NCBI GenBank assembly: GCA_905192745.1
Contig: CAJJLZ010000001.1
Location: 62,001 to 126,000 of the forward strand
DNA length: 64,000 bases
Origin: an uncultured Oscillospiraceae bacterium
GTDB taxonomy: Bacteria; Bacillota; Clostridia; Oscillospirales; Acutalibacteraceae
Direction: 5' to 3'
The position numbers were made by a program, and so were the translations under genes. Of this stretch, positions 8,492 through 16,083 are shown piece after piece (the stretch's first letter is position 1; each line of letters opens with the position of its first letter). Below the pieces are notes generated by a model. It made no database searches. It was given only the letters and a program-made list of their open reading frames with translations, and had not been told where the DNA came from.

Positions 8492-9457
8492 TCACAGGTC
8501 GGAGCCGACGACCGAGACCTCCCCGGCCTTCAGGGCGATCCGGCCGCCGTCGGTTTCCACCAGCAGGCGGCCCTCATTGTCGATTGCCGCCGCCCGGCCG
8601 CGCCGCAGCGCGTCCCCCTGCCGAAAAGCAATTTCCTTCCCGAGGATCAGGGAGCGGGCGCGGTATTCCTCCATCAGGGAAGGAGAGGACAGGTTTTCCG
8701 CCAGCCGGAAAAGCTCTGTAGCGATGCGGGCGGCCAGCTCGTTGCGGGTGACCTGTCCCGGATGCAGGGAGCCGGCGATGCCGGCCAGCTCATCGGGAAA
8801 ATCCGTCGTCCGGAGGTTGACGCCGATCCCCACGATCACCGCTTCCGCCATCCCGCTTTCAAAATCGCTGATCGCTTCGGTGAGGATGCCGCTGATCTTC
8901 CGACCGTCCAGAAACAGATCGTTCACCCATTTGATTCCCGGGCGCCTGCCGGTCAGCGCTTCCGCCGCGCGGCAGACCGCTACCGCCGCCGCCGCAGTCA
9001 CCGGCAGCGCGTCCTGAAGGGTGCTGTTCGGACGCAGCAGGACGCTCATATACAGACCGGTTTCCGCGGGAGAGTAAAAGCTCCGGCCCCGGCGGCCCCG
9101 CCCGGCGGTCTGCTTCTCCGCCAGCACCAGCGTGCGGTGGGGCGCTCCCCCGGCCGCCAGCCGTTTGGCGGCCGAATTGGTGGAATCCACCGTCGGCAGG
9201 ACCGTGACCGGGCTGTCCCGGTATTCCTCCGGCAGAAAGAGCGCCACCCCCTGCGCCGAGAGCACGTCGGTATCCGGCGCCAGCCGGTATCCCCGGTTCC
9301 GCACCGCCTCGATATGGTATCCGTCCTCCTGCAGGCTGCGGACCGCTTTCCATACCGCCGCGCGGGTGATATGCAGCGTGTCGGCCAGCTCCTGACCCGA
9401 AACCGCCCGGTTTCGGTTTTCCTCCAGCACCCGGATCAGCGCGTCCTTTGTCGGCAT
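8492..9457 (-). CDS. birA: Bifunctional biotin-protein ligase / biotin operon repressor BirA
   Basis: A 321-residue two-domain BirA. Residues 1-65 are a winged helix (LADTLHITRAAVWKAVRSLQEDG), which makes it a repressor as well as a ligase; residues 75-260 are the ligase core with DSTN, KQTAGRGRRGRSFYSP (ATP/biotin loop) and IKWVNDLFLDGRKISGIL; residues 270-321 form the small C-terminal barrel. It makes biotinyl-5'-AMP, transfers biotin to carboxylases, and in the biotinyl-AMP form binds its operator. The ATG at 9457 follows AAAGGAGG. It is the first gene of the operon, so it represses itself and bioYBD through the operator at 9529-9566. Confidence 0.96.
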   Translation of the reverse strand: MPTKDALIRVLEENRNRAVSGQELADTLHITRAAVWKAVRSLQEDGYHIEAVRNRGYRLAPDTDVLSAQGVALFLPEEYRDSPVTVLPTVDSTNSAAKRLAAGGAPHRTLVLAEKQTAGRGRRGRSFYSPAETGLYMSVLLRPNSTLQDALPVTAAAAVAVCRAAEALTGRRPGIKWVNDLFLDGRKISGILTEAISDFESGMAEAVIVGIGVNLRTTDFPDELAGIAGSLHPGQVTRNELAARIATELFRLAENLSSPSLMEEYRARSLILGKEIAFRQGDALRRGRAAAIDNEGRLLVETDGGRIALKAGEVSVVGSDL

Positions 9458-9480
9458 AGTTCCATCCTCCTTTGGAAAAT

Positions 9481-9498
9481 GAAATGCTCTCGCATTTC
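9481..9498 (-). other. Small leader hairpin in the birA transcript
   Basis: GAAATGC pairs with GCATTTC around a four-base loop between the promoter and the ribosome site of birA. It resembles the second hairpin of the repeats at 10.1-12.0 kb and may be a relic of one; role unknown. Confidence 0.4.
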
Positions 9499-9509
9499 TA
9501 CCAAACGGC

Positions 9510-9538
9510 ATTCTATCATTTTTTTGGAAAATTGTAAA
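9510..9538 (-). promoter_or_regulatory. Promoter of the birA-bioY-bioB-bioD operon
   Basis: On the minus strand, -35 TTTACA (9538-9533) and -10 TAGAAT (9515-9510) are 17 bases apart, with TGA directly before the -10 (extended -10). The -35 box lies inside one arm of the BirA operator, so repressor binding would block RNA polymerase. Confidence 0.8.
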
Positions 9539-9566
9539 CCTAAAAATAAGAAAAGGTTTACAATTT
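9529..9566. promoter_or_regulatory. BirA operator (bio box)
   Basis: AAATTGTAAACC and GGTTTACAATTT form a perfect 12 bp inverted repeat separated by 14 bases. This matches the known Firmicutes BirA site TTGTAAACC-N14-16-GGTTTACAA. It sits just upstream of birA and overlaps the -35 box. Confidence 0.93.
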
Positions 9567-9573
9567 GGACGAA

Positions 9574-9603
9574 TAAAAAGCGGCATGGAAAAATCCATGC
9601 CGC
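9574..9603 (-). terminator. Intrinsic terminator after the ACT-domain gene
   Basis: Read on the minus strand, GCGGCATGG pairs with CCATGCCGC around an ATTTTT loop and is followed by T5. It isolates the upstream ACT gene from the birA promoter immediately beyond. Confidence 0.9.
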
Positions 9604-9619
9604 CGGAGGGCTGATATGG

Positions 9620-10051
9620 TTACATGGCGTAAATACGGTCGCTGTCCAGAATTTCTACGCCGTTTTTCTGCAGGGCGGCAATCGCCGCGTCGTTGTTTTC
9701 CACCCGGAGGATGACGCAGGCGCGCCCCTCGTCCCGGGAGATGAAAGCGTACATATACTCCACGTCGATCGCCGCATCCGCCAGAGCCTTCATGGCGGCG
9801 GCGAACCCGCCCGGCTGGTCGGGGATGCCGATGGCGATCACATTGGTCAGGGATACGGTCAGACCGGCGGCCTTCAAAGCGGCCTCCGCTTCATCCGGTT
9901 TGTCCACAATCAGCCGGAGAATGCCGAAATTGGTGGTATCCGCAATGGACAGGGCGCGGATATCGATCCCGGCGGCCGCAATCGCGGCGGTGATTTCGGC
10001 CAGCCGGCCGGATTTATTTTCCACAAAAATGGAGATTTGCTTAATGGACAT
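9620..10051 (-). CDS. Tandem ACT-domain protein
   Basis: A 143-residue cytoplasmic protein made of two ACT domains: residues 3-65 (IKQISIFVENKSGRLAEITAAI, the typical ACT opening with G-L/R-A-x-I) and 70-140 (NVIAIGIPDQPGGFAAAMKAL, with PGG). ACT domains bind amino acids and usually regulate metabolic enzymes; stand-alone double-ACT proteins of this size are common in clostridia and are sometimes adjacent to phenylacetate-CoA ligases or amino acid genes, but neither is here. A good AGGGAGG lies before the ATG and a terminator closes it, so it is a single-gene unit. Ligand unknown. Confidence 0.88.
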   Translation of the reverse strand: MSIKQISIFVENKSGRLAEITAAIAAAGIDIRALSIADTTNFGILRLIVDKPDEAEAALKAAGLTVSLTNVIAIGIPDQPGGFAAAMKALADAAIDVEYMYAFISRDEGRACVILRVENNDAAIAALQKNGVEILDSDRIYAM

Positions 10052-10141
10052 ACAAAAGCCTCCCTTTGTCAGTTTTTCGGATTTTCAGAGCGACATCTTG
10101 ATACAACAGGAGATGCGGCGGGTAAAACGCGGTTTTTTCAG

Positions 10142-10341
10142 GCATAATACCATAGCGCCGCCCGTCCGGGTTCTATGCGAGCCTTTGTTAGCGGCGCAAT
10201 CGAAAATGCCTGTCAGCATTTTCCCTGACGGCATAATACCATAGCGCCGCCCGTCCGGGTTCTATGCGAGCCTTTGTTAGCGGCGCAATCGAAAATGCCT
10301 GTCGGCATTTTCCCTGACGGCGTAATACCATAGCGCCGCCG
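10142..10341 (+). repeat. Structured intergenic repeat, cluster A (two full 89 bp units plus the start of a third)
   Basis: Unit starts at 10142, 10231 and 10320 are exactly 89 bases apart. Each unit opens with ATAATACCATAGCGCCGCC, has a later arm (GCGGCGC) complementary to the GCGCCGC, and ends with a hairpin: GAAAATGC/GCATTTTC at 10202-10223 and GAAAATGCC/GGCATTTTC at 10291-10312. The third unit stops after about 22 bases. The gap between the ACT gene and the dehydrogenase holds nothing else that I can call. The same element recurs at 11833-12020. Confidence 0.85.
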
Positions 10342-10470
10342 AAAGCAAAGCGGAAAGCCGTCCGGATACTGTACGGCCGTTTCACAGCGGCGCACAGAGG
10401 GCGTTCCTCTTTAACGACATTATAGCATAGCGCCGCAAGGCGGACAAGAGGAAGATTGCGCCGGGCCGGC

Positions 10471-11577
10471 CTATTTTATAAACAGAGAGCGGAACAGCGC
10501 GGCGGCGTTTTCCGGCGTGAAGCCGCCGGGGGTGCGGGTGAAATTTTTCAGTCCCTCCCAGCGTTCGGCATATCCGGCGATCTGCCCTTCCGTCATGGTG
10601 ATATCGTACCGTACCAGCGCGTCCAGCGCGGCGGAGAGACGGTCCCGGCCGCCGCAGAGTGTGAAGAGCCGCTCCGTCCGGTCGGGCGCGTATTTTTCCG
10701 CCCGGCGGAGAAGGGCGGGAAGAAAAACGGCGCAGGCCATCCCGTGGGGAACGCCGTACTCCTCCGTCAGGATATACCCCAGCGGATGGGGGAAGGCCGT
10801 GCCGCAGGCGTTGAGCACCATCCCGGCCCAGAGGGAACCGTAATACAGCGATTCCCGCAATCCGGCGTCGGGCAGGCCGTCGTTTTCCGCCAGCCAATGC
10901 AGGCCGCCCGAAACCAGAGTTAATGCCCGTTCCCCAAAGGCCGTGCTTACGTCTCCGCAGCCGGGGGAAAGCCAGCCTTCCGCCGCATGGGAAAAGGCGT
11001 CCAGCGCGGTGGAAACGGTGGTTTCCCGAGAGGAGGAATGGGTATAACGGGGGTCGGCGAACACATACCGGGCGTAGCACTGCGGGTTGGTGATGCTCTT
11101 CTTGCGTTTTTCTCTGTCCAGCGTGAGGACGGCGGCCGCGCTCACCTCGCTGCCGGTGCCGGCGGTGGTTCCCACCAGAACCAGAGGCAGAGCGGGACGG
11201 CGAAGCTGCCCCGCCATCAGCTCATATCCCTTGGTGGAGCTGTTGCCGGCCAGCCAAGCGGTCGCTTTGGCCGCGTCCATTACCGAACCGCCGCCGATGC
11301 CGACAATAAAGTCCGATTTGCAGGTTTCGGCCGTGAAGGCCGCGGCTTGGCACTGGGAAAGCAGGGGGTTGGCGCTGATGCCGGGGAAAACCGTCGCGTC
11401 CACACCCGCCGCCTCCAGCGTGTTCAGTATATCCTCCAGCGCGCCGCTTTCCTGAGCGGCGCGGGCGCCGGTGATAATCAGACAGCGCCGTCCCAGTCCC
11501 CGCAGGCGGGCACCCTCCCGTTTCACACAGCCCTCGCCGCTGAAAACCTGAACCGGCATGTGAAAAGTAAAATCCAT
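10471..11577 (-). CDS. Iron-containing alcohol dehydrogenase family protein
   Basis: A 368-residue group III (iron-type) alcohol dehydrogenase. The NAD(P)-binding half has IVGIGGGSVMDAAKATAW (about residues 90-107) and VGTTAGTGSEVS (about 132-143); the metal ligands are the D and H of DAFSHAAEGWLS and the two H of FPHPLGYILTEEYGVPHGMA. It reduces aldehydes or ketones to alcohols (or the reverse) in the cytoplasm; the substrate is not predictable. The ATG at 11577 is preferred to the one at 11586 because GGAAGG is nine bases before it and touches the earlier ATG. It stands alone, with intergenic repeat clusters on both sides. Confidence 0.92.
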   Translation of the reverse strand: MDFTFHMPVQVFSGEGCVKREGARLRGLGRRCLIITGARAAQESGALEDILNTLEAAGVDATVFPGISANPLLSQCQAAAFTAETCKSDFIVGIGGGSVMDAAKATAWLAGNSSTKGYELMAGQLRRPALPLVLVGTTAGTGSEVSAAAVLTLDREKRKKSITNPQCYARYVFADPRYTHSSSRETTVSTALDAFSHAAEGWLSPGCGDVSTAFGERALTLVSGGLHWLAENDGLPDAGLRESLYYGSLWAGMVLNACGTAFPHPLGYILTEEYGVPHGMACAVFLPALLRRAEKYAPDRTERLFTLCGGRDRLSAALDALVRYDITMTEGQIAGYAERWEGLKNFTRTPGGFTPENAAALFRSLFIK

Positions 11578-11689
11578 CGTGCTCATCCTTCCCGGGGGGA
11601 TGCGGCGAAGCAAACCGGTTCCCCCTTGTTTTTTCATTATAAATAGTCTATATTATAAGCGTTGTCCGGATTCCGTCCGGACGTTACCA

Positions 11690-11735
11690 GAGGCGCAATC
11701 GAAAATGCCTATCGGCATTTTTCCAAACAACATTA
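11690..11735 (+). repeat. Degenerate unit of the structured intergenic repeat
   Basis: Only the end of the unit survives: GAGGCGCAAT followed by the hairpin GAAAATGCC/GGCATTTTTC (11701-11723). It lies between the dehydrogenase start and the folded cassette at 11751-11832. Confidence 0.6.
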
Positions 11736-11750
11736 GATAGATGCCGAGGA

Positions 11751-11832
11751 GAAAAACGATGGTGCCGCAAGGCGGCAGGAAGGGCCTTTGGCCCGACAAT
11801 CGTTTTTCGATGAATCCGGCTTTGCCGGATTC
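11751..11832. other. Folded cassette: three-way junction plus hairpin
   Basis: A perfect 10 bp outer stem (GAAAAACGAT 11751-11760 with ATCGTTTTTC 11799-11808) encloses two perfect hairpins: TGCCGC-AAG-GCGGCA (11763-11777) and GGGCC-TTT-GGCCC (11782-11794). A third hairpin, GAATCCGGC-TTT-GCCGGATTC (11812-11832), follows at once and abuts the repeat cluster. Nearly every base is paired, which marks a structured DNA or RNA element rather than a protein gene. Function unknown. Confidence 0.7.
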
Positions 11833-12020
11833 ATTATACCATAGCGCCGCCCGGCCGGATTCTATGCGAGCATTTGTTGGCGGCGCTACTGAGAAATGCT
11901 GTCGGCATTTCTCCTGAACGTCATTATACCATAGCGCCGCCCGGATTGGTTTTGTGCGAGCCTTTGTTGGCGGCGCAATGAAAAACGCTGTCGCGTTTTT
12001 CCCCAACAACATTATACCAT
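11833..12020 (+). repeat. Structured intergenic repeat, cluster B (two units plus the start of a third)
   Basis: ATTATACCATA starts at 11833, 11923 and 12011 (spacing 90 and 88). Each full unit has GCGCCGCC pairing with GGCGGCGC, and a terminal hairpin: GAGAAATGC/GCATTTCTC (11891-11913) and GAAAAACGC/GCGTTTTTC (11980-12001). The stem sequences differ between copies and from cluster A yet stay fully paired. Orientation is the same as cluster A, on the other side of the dehydrogenase gene. Confidence 0.85.
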
Positions 12021-12060
12021 AAAAGATTGCGTTTGGACGAAAGATTCTCGGGAGGGTTTC

Positions 12061-12450
12061 ATGGACGAAAAGAAGCCGCGCGTCCTTGGACTGCGCCGGG
12101 GGGATATTCTTCTGGCGGCCGCGCTCTGCGCCGCCGTGCTTCTCCTGTTCGGCGGGCGCGCTCTTCTGACAAAACCGGGGACGCAGGCGGTGCTGACCAC
12201 CCCGGCGGGGGAGCGGACGCTCGATCTGTCGGCGGACGGTTCCTTTTCCGTCGAGGGAAAGGACGGGATGACGGCGGTGATCCGGGTGGAGCAGGGGGCG
12301 GTGCGCTTTGAAAGCAGCGGCTGCCCCGACCAGACCTGCGTACACAGCGGCTGGCTGAGCGACGCGGGGGATGCGGCCGCCTGCCTGCCGGCGGGGGTGG
12401 CCCTCCGGGTGACCGGCGGAGAACCGCCGGTGGACGCGGTCGCGGGATGA
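12061..12450 (+). CDS. NusG domain II-containing membrane-anchored protein
   Basis: A 129-residue protein: one membrane segment at about 14-36, then an outside domain of the NusG domain II family, recognised by SSGCPDQTCVHSGWLSDAGDAAACLPAGV with its paired cysteines. GGGAGGG precedes the ATG. In many clostridia this small protein sits next to a Gx transporter and the rnf genes, as here (12467 onward, then rnfC); it has no proven role, and may help assemble or supply cofactors to the membrane complex (inference). Sixteen bases separate it from the next gene. Confidence 0.85.
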   Translation: MDEKKPRVLGLRRGDILLAAALCAAVLLLFGGRALLTKPGTQAVLTTPAGERTLDLSADGSFSVEGKDGMTAVIRVEQGAVRFESSGCPDQTCVHSGWLSDAGDAAACLPAGVALRVTGGEPPVDAVAG

Positions 12451-12466
12451 CCGGGCGGCGGAAAAC

Positions 12467-13051
12467 GTGGAAAATGCAGAAATACGGGACAGCGGAGGGA
12501 ACGCGGGATTGGAACCGACAAAACCGATGAAGCCGGTCGATCCGGCGAAAAGGAACAGCCCGGCCAGGCGGGCGGCGCTGCTCGGTATTCTGTGCGCTCT
12601 GGCCGCAACCCTGTCCTTTCTGGAAGGTCTGCTGCCCTCCCTGCCGGTTCCCGGCGCACGGCTGGGGCTTTCCAATGTCGTGACGATGTTCGCGCTCTCC
12701 GCGCCCGGGCTTGGTCTGCCCGCGGCGCTGGTTGTTACTCTGGCGAAGGCGCTGTTTGCGCTGCTGCGCGGGGGCACCGCCTTTTTCATGAGCCTGTCCG
12801 GCGGACTGCTCAGCACGCTGGTCATGGCGCTGGCATGGCGGCTTTTTCGCCGCCGTCTGAGCTTTGTGGGCATCGGCGTGCTCGGGGCGGTCGCCCATAA
12901 CGGGGGACAGCTCGGGGCGGCCATGCTTCTGCTGGGGCCGGCGCTGCTGGCCTACGCGCCCTGGCTGCTGCTCGCGGCGCTGTTCGCCGGTGCGGCGACC
13001 GGGATTACCCTGAACGTGGTTATGCCCGCTTTGGAGCGGATGAATGGATAG
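12467..13051 (+). CDS. Gx transporter family protein (heptaprenyl diphosphate synthase component I-like)
   Basis: A 194-residue integral membrane protein with about five hydrophobic segments starting at residue 35. GARLGLSNVVTMFALSA and AHNGGQLGAAMLLLG are the recognisable motifs of the Hpre_diP_synt_I / Gx transporter family, whose members resemble ECF transporter S-components; the older 'heptaprenyl diphosphate synthase component I' name is doubtful. The start is a GTG at 12467 with only a weak upstream purine run, so a different start is possible. It lies between the NusG-II protein and rnfC. Confidence 0.85.
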   Translation: MENAEIRDSGGNAGLEPTKPMKPVDPAKRNSPARRAALLGILCALAATLSFLEGLLPSLPVPGARLGLSNVVTMFALSAPGLGLPAALVVTLAKALFALLRGGTAFFMSLSGGLLSTLVMALAWRLFRRRLSFVGIGVLGAVAHNGGQLGAAMLLLGPALLAYAPWLLLAALFAGAATGITLNVVMPALERMNG

Positions 13052-13120
13052 AAGGAAAAAAGACGCGGCGTTTTCGGCGGCCGGCCCTTTGTGGGGCGGT
13101 CTGACGGAAGGCGGCGCGCA

Positions 13121-14530
13121 ATGATTCAGAAAGGCATGGTACATCCTATGGCAACAGCGGATTTTGGCGGGCCGGTCGGGAAGCTGATCGGGGACGCAAA
13201 GCTCCTGTGGCAGTCCCGGACGCGGGGCGGCGTTCACGCGCCTCACCGGAAAAACACGGCGGAGAGCGAAACCGTGGTGATGCCCCCGCCCGGACAAATT
13301 GTTCTGGCAATGTCCCAGCATCTCGGCGCGCCCTGCGTCCCGACCGTGAAGGTCGGGGACACGGTGGAGGTCGGGCAGGTGGTTGGGGACAGCGACAAGC
13401 CGGTCTCCGCCCCCGTTCACAGCGGGGTATCGGGGAAGGTGACGGCCATTACCGAGCTCCTTCTCCCCGGCGGGCGGAAAACCCCGGCGGTGGTGATCGA
13501 ATCGGACGGCGAGGGCCGCGTCCATGAGAGCGTGAAGCCGCCGGTGATCGAAAACCACGACGATTTTCTCCGGGCGGTGCGGGCCTCCGGTCTGGTCGGC
13601 CTGGGCGGCGCGGGCTTCCCGACGCACATCAAGCTGAATCCGCGGGACGTGGACGCGATCGACACCCTTATCATCAACGCGGCGGAATGCGAGCCCTACA
13701 TAACCGCCGACTACCGCGAATGCATGGAAAATTCCTGGGACATCGTTTCCGGGGTGCAGTCGGTCATGGAATTTCTGAACGCTTCCCACGTCGTTATCGC
13801 GGTGGAGCGGAACAAGCCCGCCGCCATTGCGGAGCTTTCCCGCATCGCCCGCGGCGTTTCCACGCCGGAGCGGACGGTACGGGTCAAGGCGCTGCCGGCC
13901 CGGTATCCGCAGGGAGCGGAGAAGGTGCTGATTCAGGCCTGCACCGGCCGCCGGGTCCCGCCCGGCAAGCTGCCCTCCGACGTGGGCTGCGTGGTGATGA
14001 ACGTCACCTCGGTCGCCTTTCTCGCCCGGTACTTCAAAACCGGGATGCCCCTGATCGACAAGCGGCTGACGGTGGACGGCTCGGCTGTCGCCTATCCCAA
14101 AAACGTGCGGGTCACGGTCGGCACCCCGATCCGCGATGTGCTCGCCTTCTGCGGCGGTCTGAAGCGGGAGACCCGCAAGCTTTTGATGGGCGGCCCGATG
14201 ATGGGGCTGGCGCTGATGGACGACGCCCTCCCCGTGCTCAAGCAGAACAACGCCATCCTCGCCTTCGCGGAGGAGGACGCGCGGATTGAGCCCGCCTCGG
14301 TCTGCATCCGCTGCGGCCGGTGCGTGGAGGCCTGCCCCATGCATCTCGTCCCGCCCTCCATCGCCGCGGCGTATAAGAACGGCGACACCGCCGCCATGGC
14401 GAAGCTCGGCGTGATGACCTGTATGGAATGCGGCTGCTGCTCCTTCTCCTGCCCCGCCCACCGGTATATCGTGCAGACGATGCGGATGGCGAAAGAGGCG
14501 GTCCGCAGCGCGCCGAAGGACAAGGGCTGA
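13121..14530 (+). CDS. rnfC: Rnf complex subunit RnfC
   Basis: The 469-residue peripheral subunit that handles NADH in the ferredoxin:NAD+ oxidoreductase. It has the biotinyl/lipoyl-like N-terminal part (GVHAPHRKN, SAPVHSGVSGKV), the flavin/NADH-binding part GLVGLGGAGFPTHIKL followed by INAAECEPYI, and two [4Fe-4S] sites, CIRCGRCVEACP and CMECGCCSFSCP, near residues 400-450. The start at 13121 follows GGAAGG by about ten bases; several downstream ATGs are possible alternatives. It opens the rnfCDGEAB operon; the next start is 43 bases after its stop. Confidence 0.95.
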   Translation: MIQKGMVHPMATADFGGPVGKLIGDAKLLWQSRTRGGVHAPHRKNTAESETVVMPPPGQIVLAMSQHLGAPCVPTVKVGDTVEVGQVVGDSDKPVSAPVHSGVSGKVTAITELLLPGGRKTPAVVIESDGEGRVHESVKPPVIENHDDFLRAVRASGLVGLGGAGFPTHIKLNPRDVDAIDTLIINAAECEPYITADYRECMENSWDIVSGVQSVMEFLNASHVVIAVERNKPAAIAELSRIARGVSTPERTVRVKALPARYPQGAEKVLIQACTGRRVPPGKLPSDVGCVVMNVTSVAFLARYFKTGMPLIDKRLTVDGSAVAYPKNVRVTVGTPIRDVLAFCGGLKRETRKLLMGGPMMGLALMDDALPVLKQNNAILAFAEEDARIEPASVCIRCGRCVEACPMHLVPPSIAAAYKNGDTAAMAKLGVMTCMECGCCSFSCPAHRYIVQTMRMAKEAVRSAPKDKG

Positions 14531-14573
14531 CGGAGAGAAAGAACTTCAGGAAAATAAAGGAGTGAACGGGCCG

Positions 14574-15515
14574 ATGGCTTCGACAGAAAAGCCTTTGATG
14601 ATAACCTCGTCCCCCCACCTGCACTGCGGGATGAATACCCGCGGGGTGATGCTGGACGTGCTGATCGCCCTGCTGCCGGCGGCGGTGGCTTCCGTGCTGC
14701 TGTTTGGCTGGCGCGCGCTGGCGGTGGAGCTGGTCTGCGTCGCCTCCTGCATGGCGGCGGAGGTGCTCAGCCGGATGGTGATGAAACGGGAACAGACGGT
14801 GGGCGACCTTTCCTGTGTCGTGACCGGGCTGCTGCTCGCCTTCAACCTGCCGGCGACCATGCCGCTGTGGCAGGCCGCCCTCGGCGGGGTGGTGGCGATC
14901 GTGGTCGCTAAGCAGATGTTCGGGGGGCTGGGGCAGAATTTTGTGAACCCGGCGCTGGCCGGCCGCATTGTGCTGATGGCAAGCTTTCCCGAGGCAATGA
15001 ACAACTGGGTGGTTCCTCTGACCGGCACCGGCGCGGACGCCGTGACGAGCGCGACCCCCCTCGCCGGCGGAACCTACTCCCTGACCGAGATGTTTTTCGG
15101 TATCCGGGGCGGATGCCTCGGTGAAACCTGTGCCATGGCGCTGATCCTCGGCGGACTGTATCTGGTTGTCCGCCGGGTGATTTCCCCGGCCGTGCCGCTG
15201 ATCTTTATCGGCACGGTATTTGTCCTTTCCTGGCTGCTGGGGGAGGATCCGGTGCGCGAGATTCTGTCCGGCGGCCTGATGCTCGGCGCGATCTTTATGG
15301 CGACCGACTATACCACCTCCCCGATCAATAAGGCGGGCAAGGTGGTGTTCGCGCTGGGCTGCGGAGCGCTGACGGTGCTGATCCGGCAGTTCGGCTCCCT
15401 GCCCGAGGGCGTGTCCTTCGCTGTCGTGATTATGAATATTCTGGTCCCCTTGATCGAGCGGGCGACCCGTCCCATCCCCTTTGGGGAGAAACGGAGGCTG
15501 CGCCGTGAACAGTAA
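14574..15515 (+). CDS. rnfD: Rnf complex subunit RnfD
   Basis: A 313-residue membrane subunit with about nine hydrophobic segments. It carries the covalent FMN attachment region GADAVTSATPLA (the Thr of the SAT motif) near residue 160, plus GGLGQNFVNPALAGR and ATDYTTSPINKAG, all typical of RnfD/NqrB. The ATG at 14574 is chosen over a GTG at 14562 because AAAGGAG overlaps that GTG and sits 11 bases before the ATG. Its last 11 bases overlap the rnfG start. Confidence 0.95.
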   Translation: MASTEKPLMITSSPHLHCGMNTRGVMLDVLIALLPAAVASVLLFGWRALAVELVCVASCMAAEVLSRMVMKREQTVGDLSCVVTGLLLAFNLPATMPLWQAALGGVVAIVVAKQMFGGLGQNFVNPALAGRIVLMASFPEAMNNWVVPLTGTGADAVTSATPLAGGTYSLTEMFFGIRGGCLGETCAMALILGGLYLVVRRVISPAVPLIFIGTVFVLSWLLGEDPVREILSGGLMLGAIFMATDYTTSPINKAGKVVFALGCGALTVLIRQFGSLPEGVSFAVVIMNILVPLIERATRPIPFGEKRRLRREQ

Positions 15516-16083
15516 GAGTTATAGGAACATAAGGGATATCCTGATTTCGTCTGTTTCCCTCGCGGTAATCGCGGGGGTGGTGACGGCGGCGCTGGCCGGA
15601 ACGGACGCGCTGACCAAGAACACCATCGCCCAGCGGAACGAGCAGGCCGAGACCGAGGCCCGGCTTCAGGTGATTGAAGCGGAATCCTTTGAAAAGCAGG
15701 CACTGACCGACGCGGAGGGGAAAGAAATCGTCTATTACGCCGCCCGGAAGGGAACGGAGACGGTGGGTTATGTGTTTACCGTGACCTCCACCGGCAAAAG
15801 CTCCGGGTTGGTGGTGATGACCGGCATCGCCGCCGACGGCAGGGTGACCGGCGTGACCGTCACCGACGACAACGAAACCGCCGGTTATGTGGATAAAGTG
15901 AAAAAGGGCGGTCTGTTCGACGCTTTCCGGGATAAGGAGACGACGGACGGCGGATTTACTCTCGGAGAGGATATCGACGGTATTTCGCAGGCCACCAAGA
16001 CCTCCCGCGGGGTAACTGAAGGAGTCAATAAGGCGGTTGCCTATTACCGGCAGATCACCGGCGGAACAGGGGGAGAGGAATAA
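15505..16083 (+). CDS. rnfG: Rnf complex subunit RnfG
   Basis: A 192-residue subunit: one N-terminal membrane segment (about 10-32), then a periplasmic-side FMN-binding domain. The FMN-attachment region reads GISQATKTSRGVTEGVNKA near residue 165; the threonine after SQA is the expected acceptor (usually S/T-G-A-T). GTG start at 15505, preceded by ACGGAGG seven bases away, lies inside the end of rnfD; its stop overlaps the rnfE ATG by one base. Both overlaps suggest coupled translation. Confidence 0.93.
   Translation: MNSKSYRNIRDILISSVSLAVIAGVVTAALAGTDALTKNTIAQRNEQAETEARLQVIEAESFEKQALTDAEGKEIVYYAARKGTETVGYVFTVTSTGKSSGLVVMTGIAADGRVTGVTVTDDNETAGYVDKVKKGGLFDAFRDKETTDGGFTLGEDIDGISQATKTSRGVTEGVNKAVAYYRQITGGTGGEE

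Noticed and set aside
10188..10395. Two short reading frames through the repeat cluster on the minus strand
   Set aside because: Their sequence is wholly made of the 89 bp repeat units and the two frames are out of register; they are best explained as structured repeat DNA.
12059..14461. An 800-codon open frame on the minus strand
   Set aside because: It lies opposite the NusG-II, Gx transporter and rnfC genes, which have strong family motifs.
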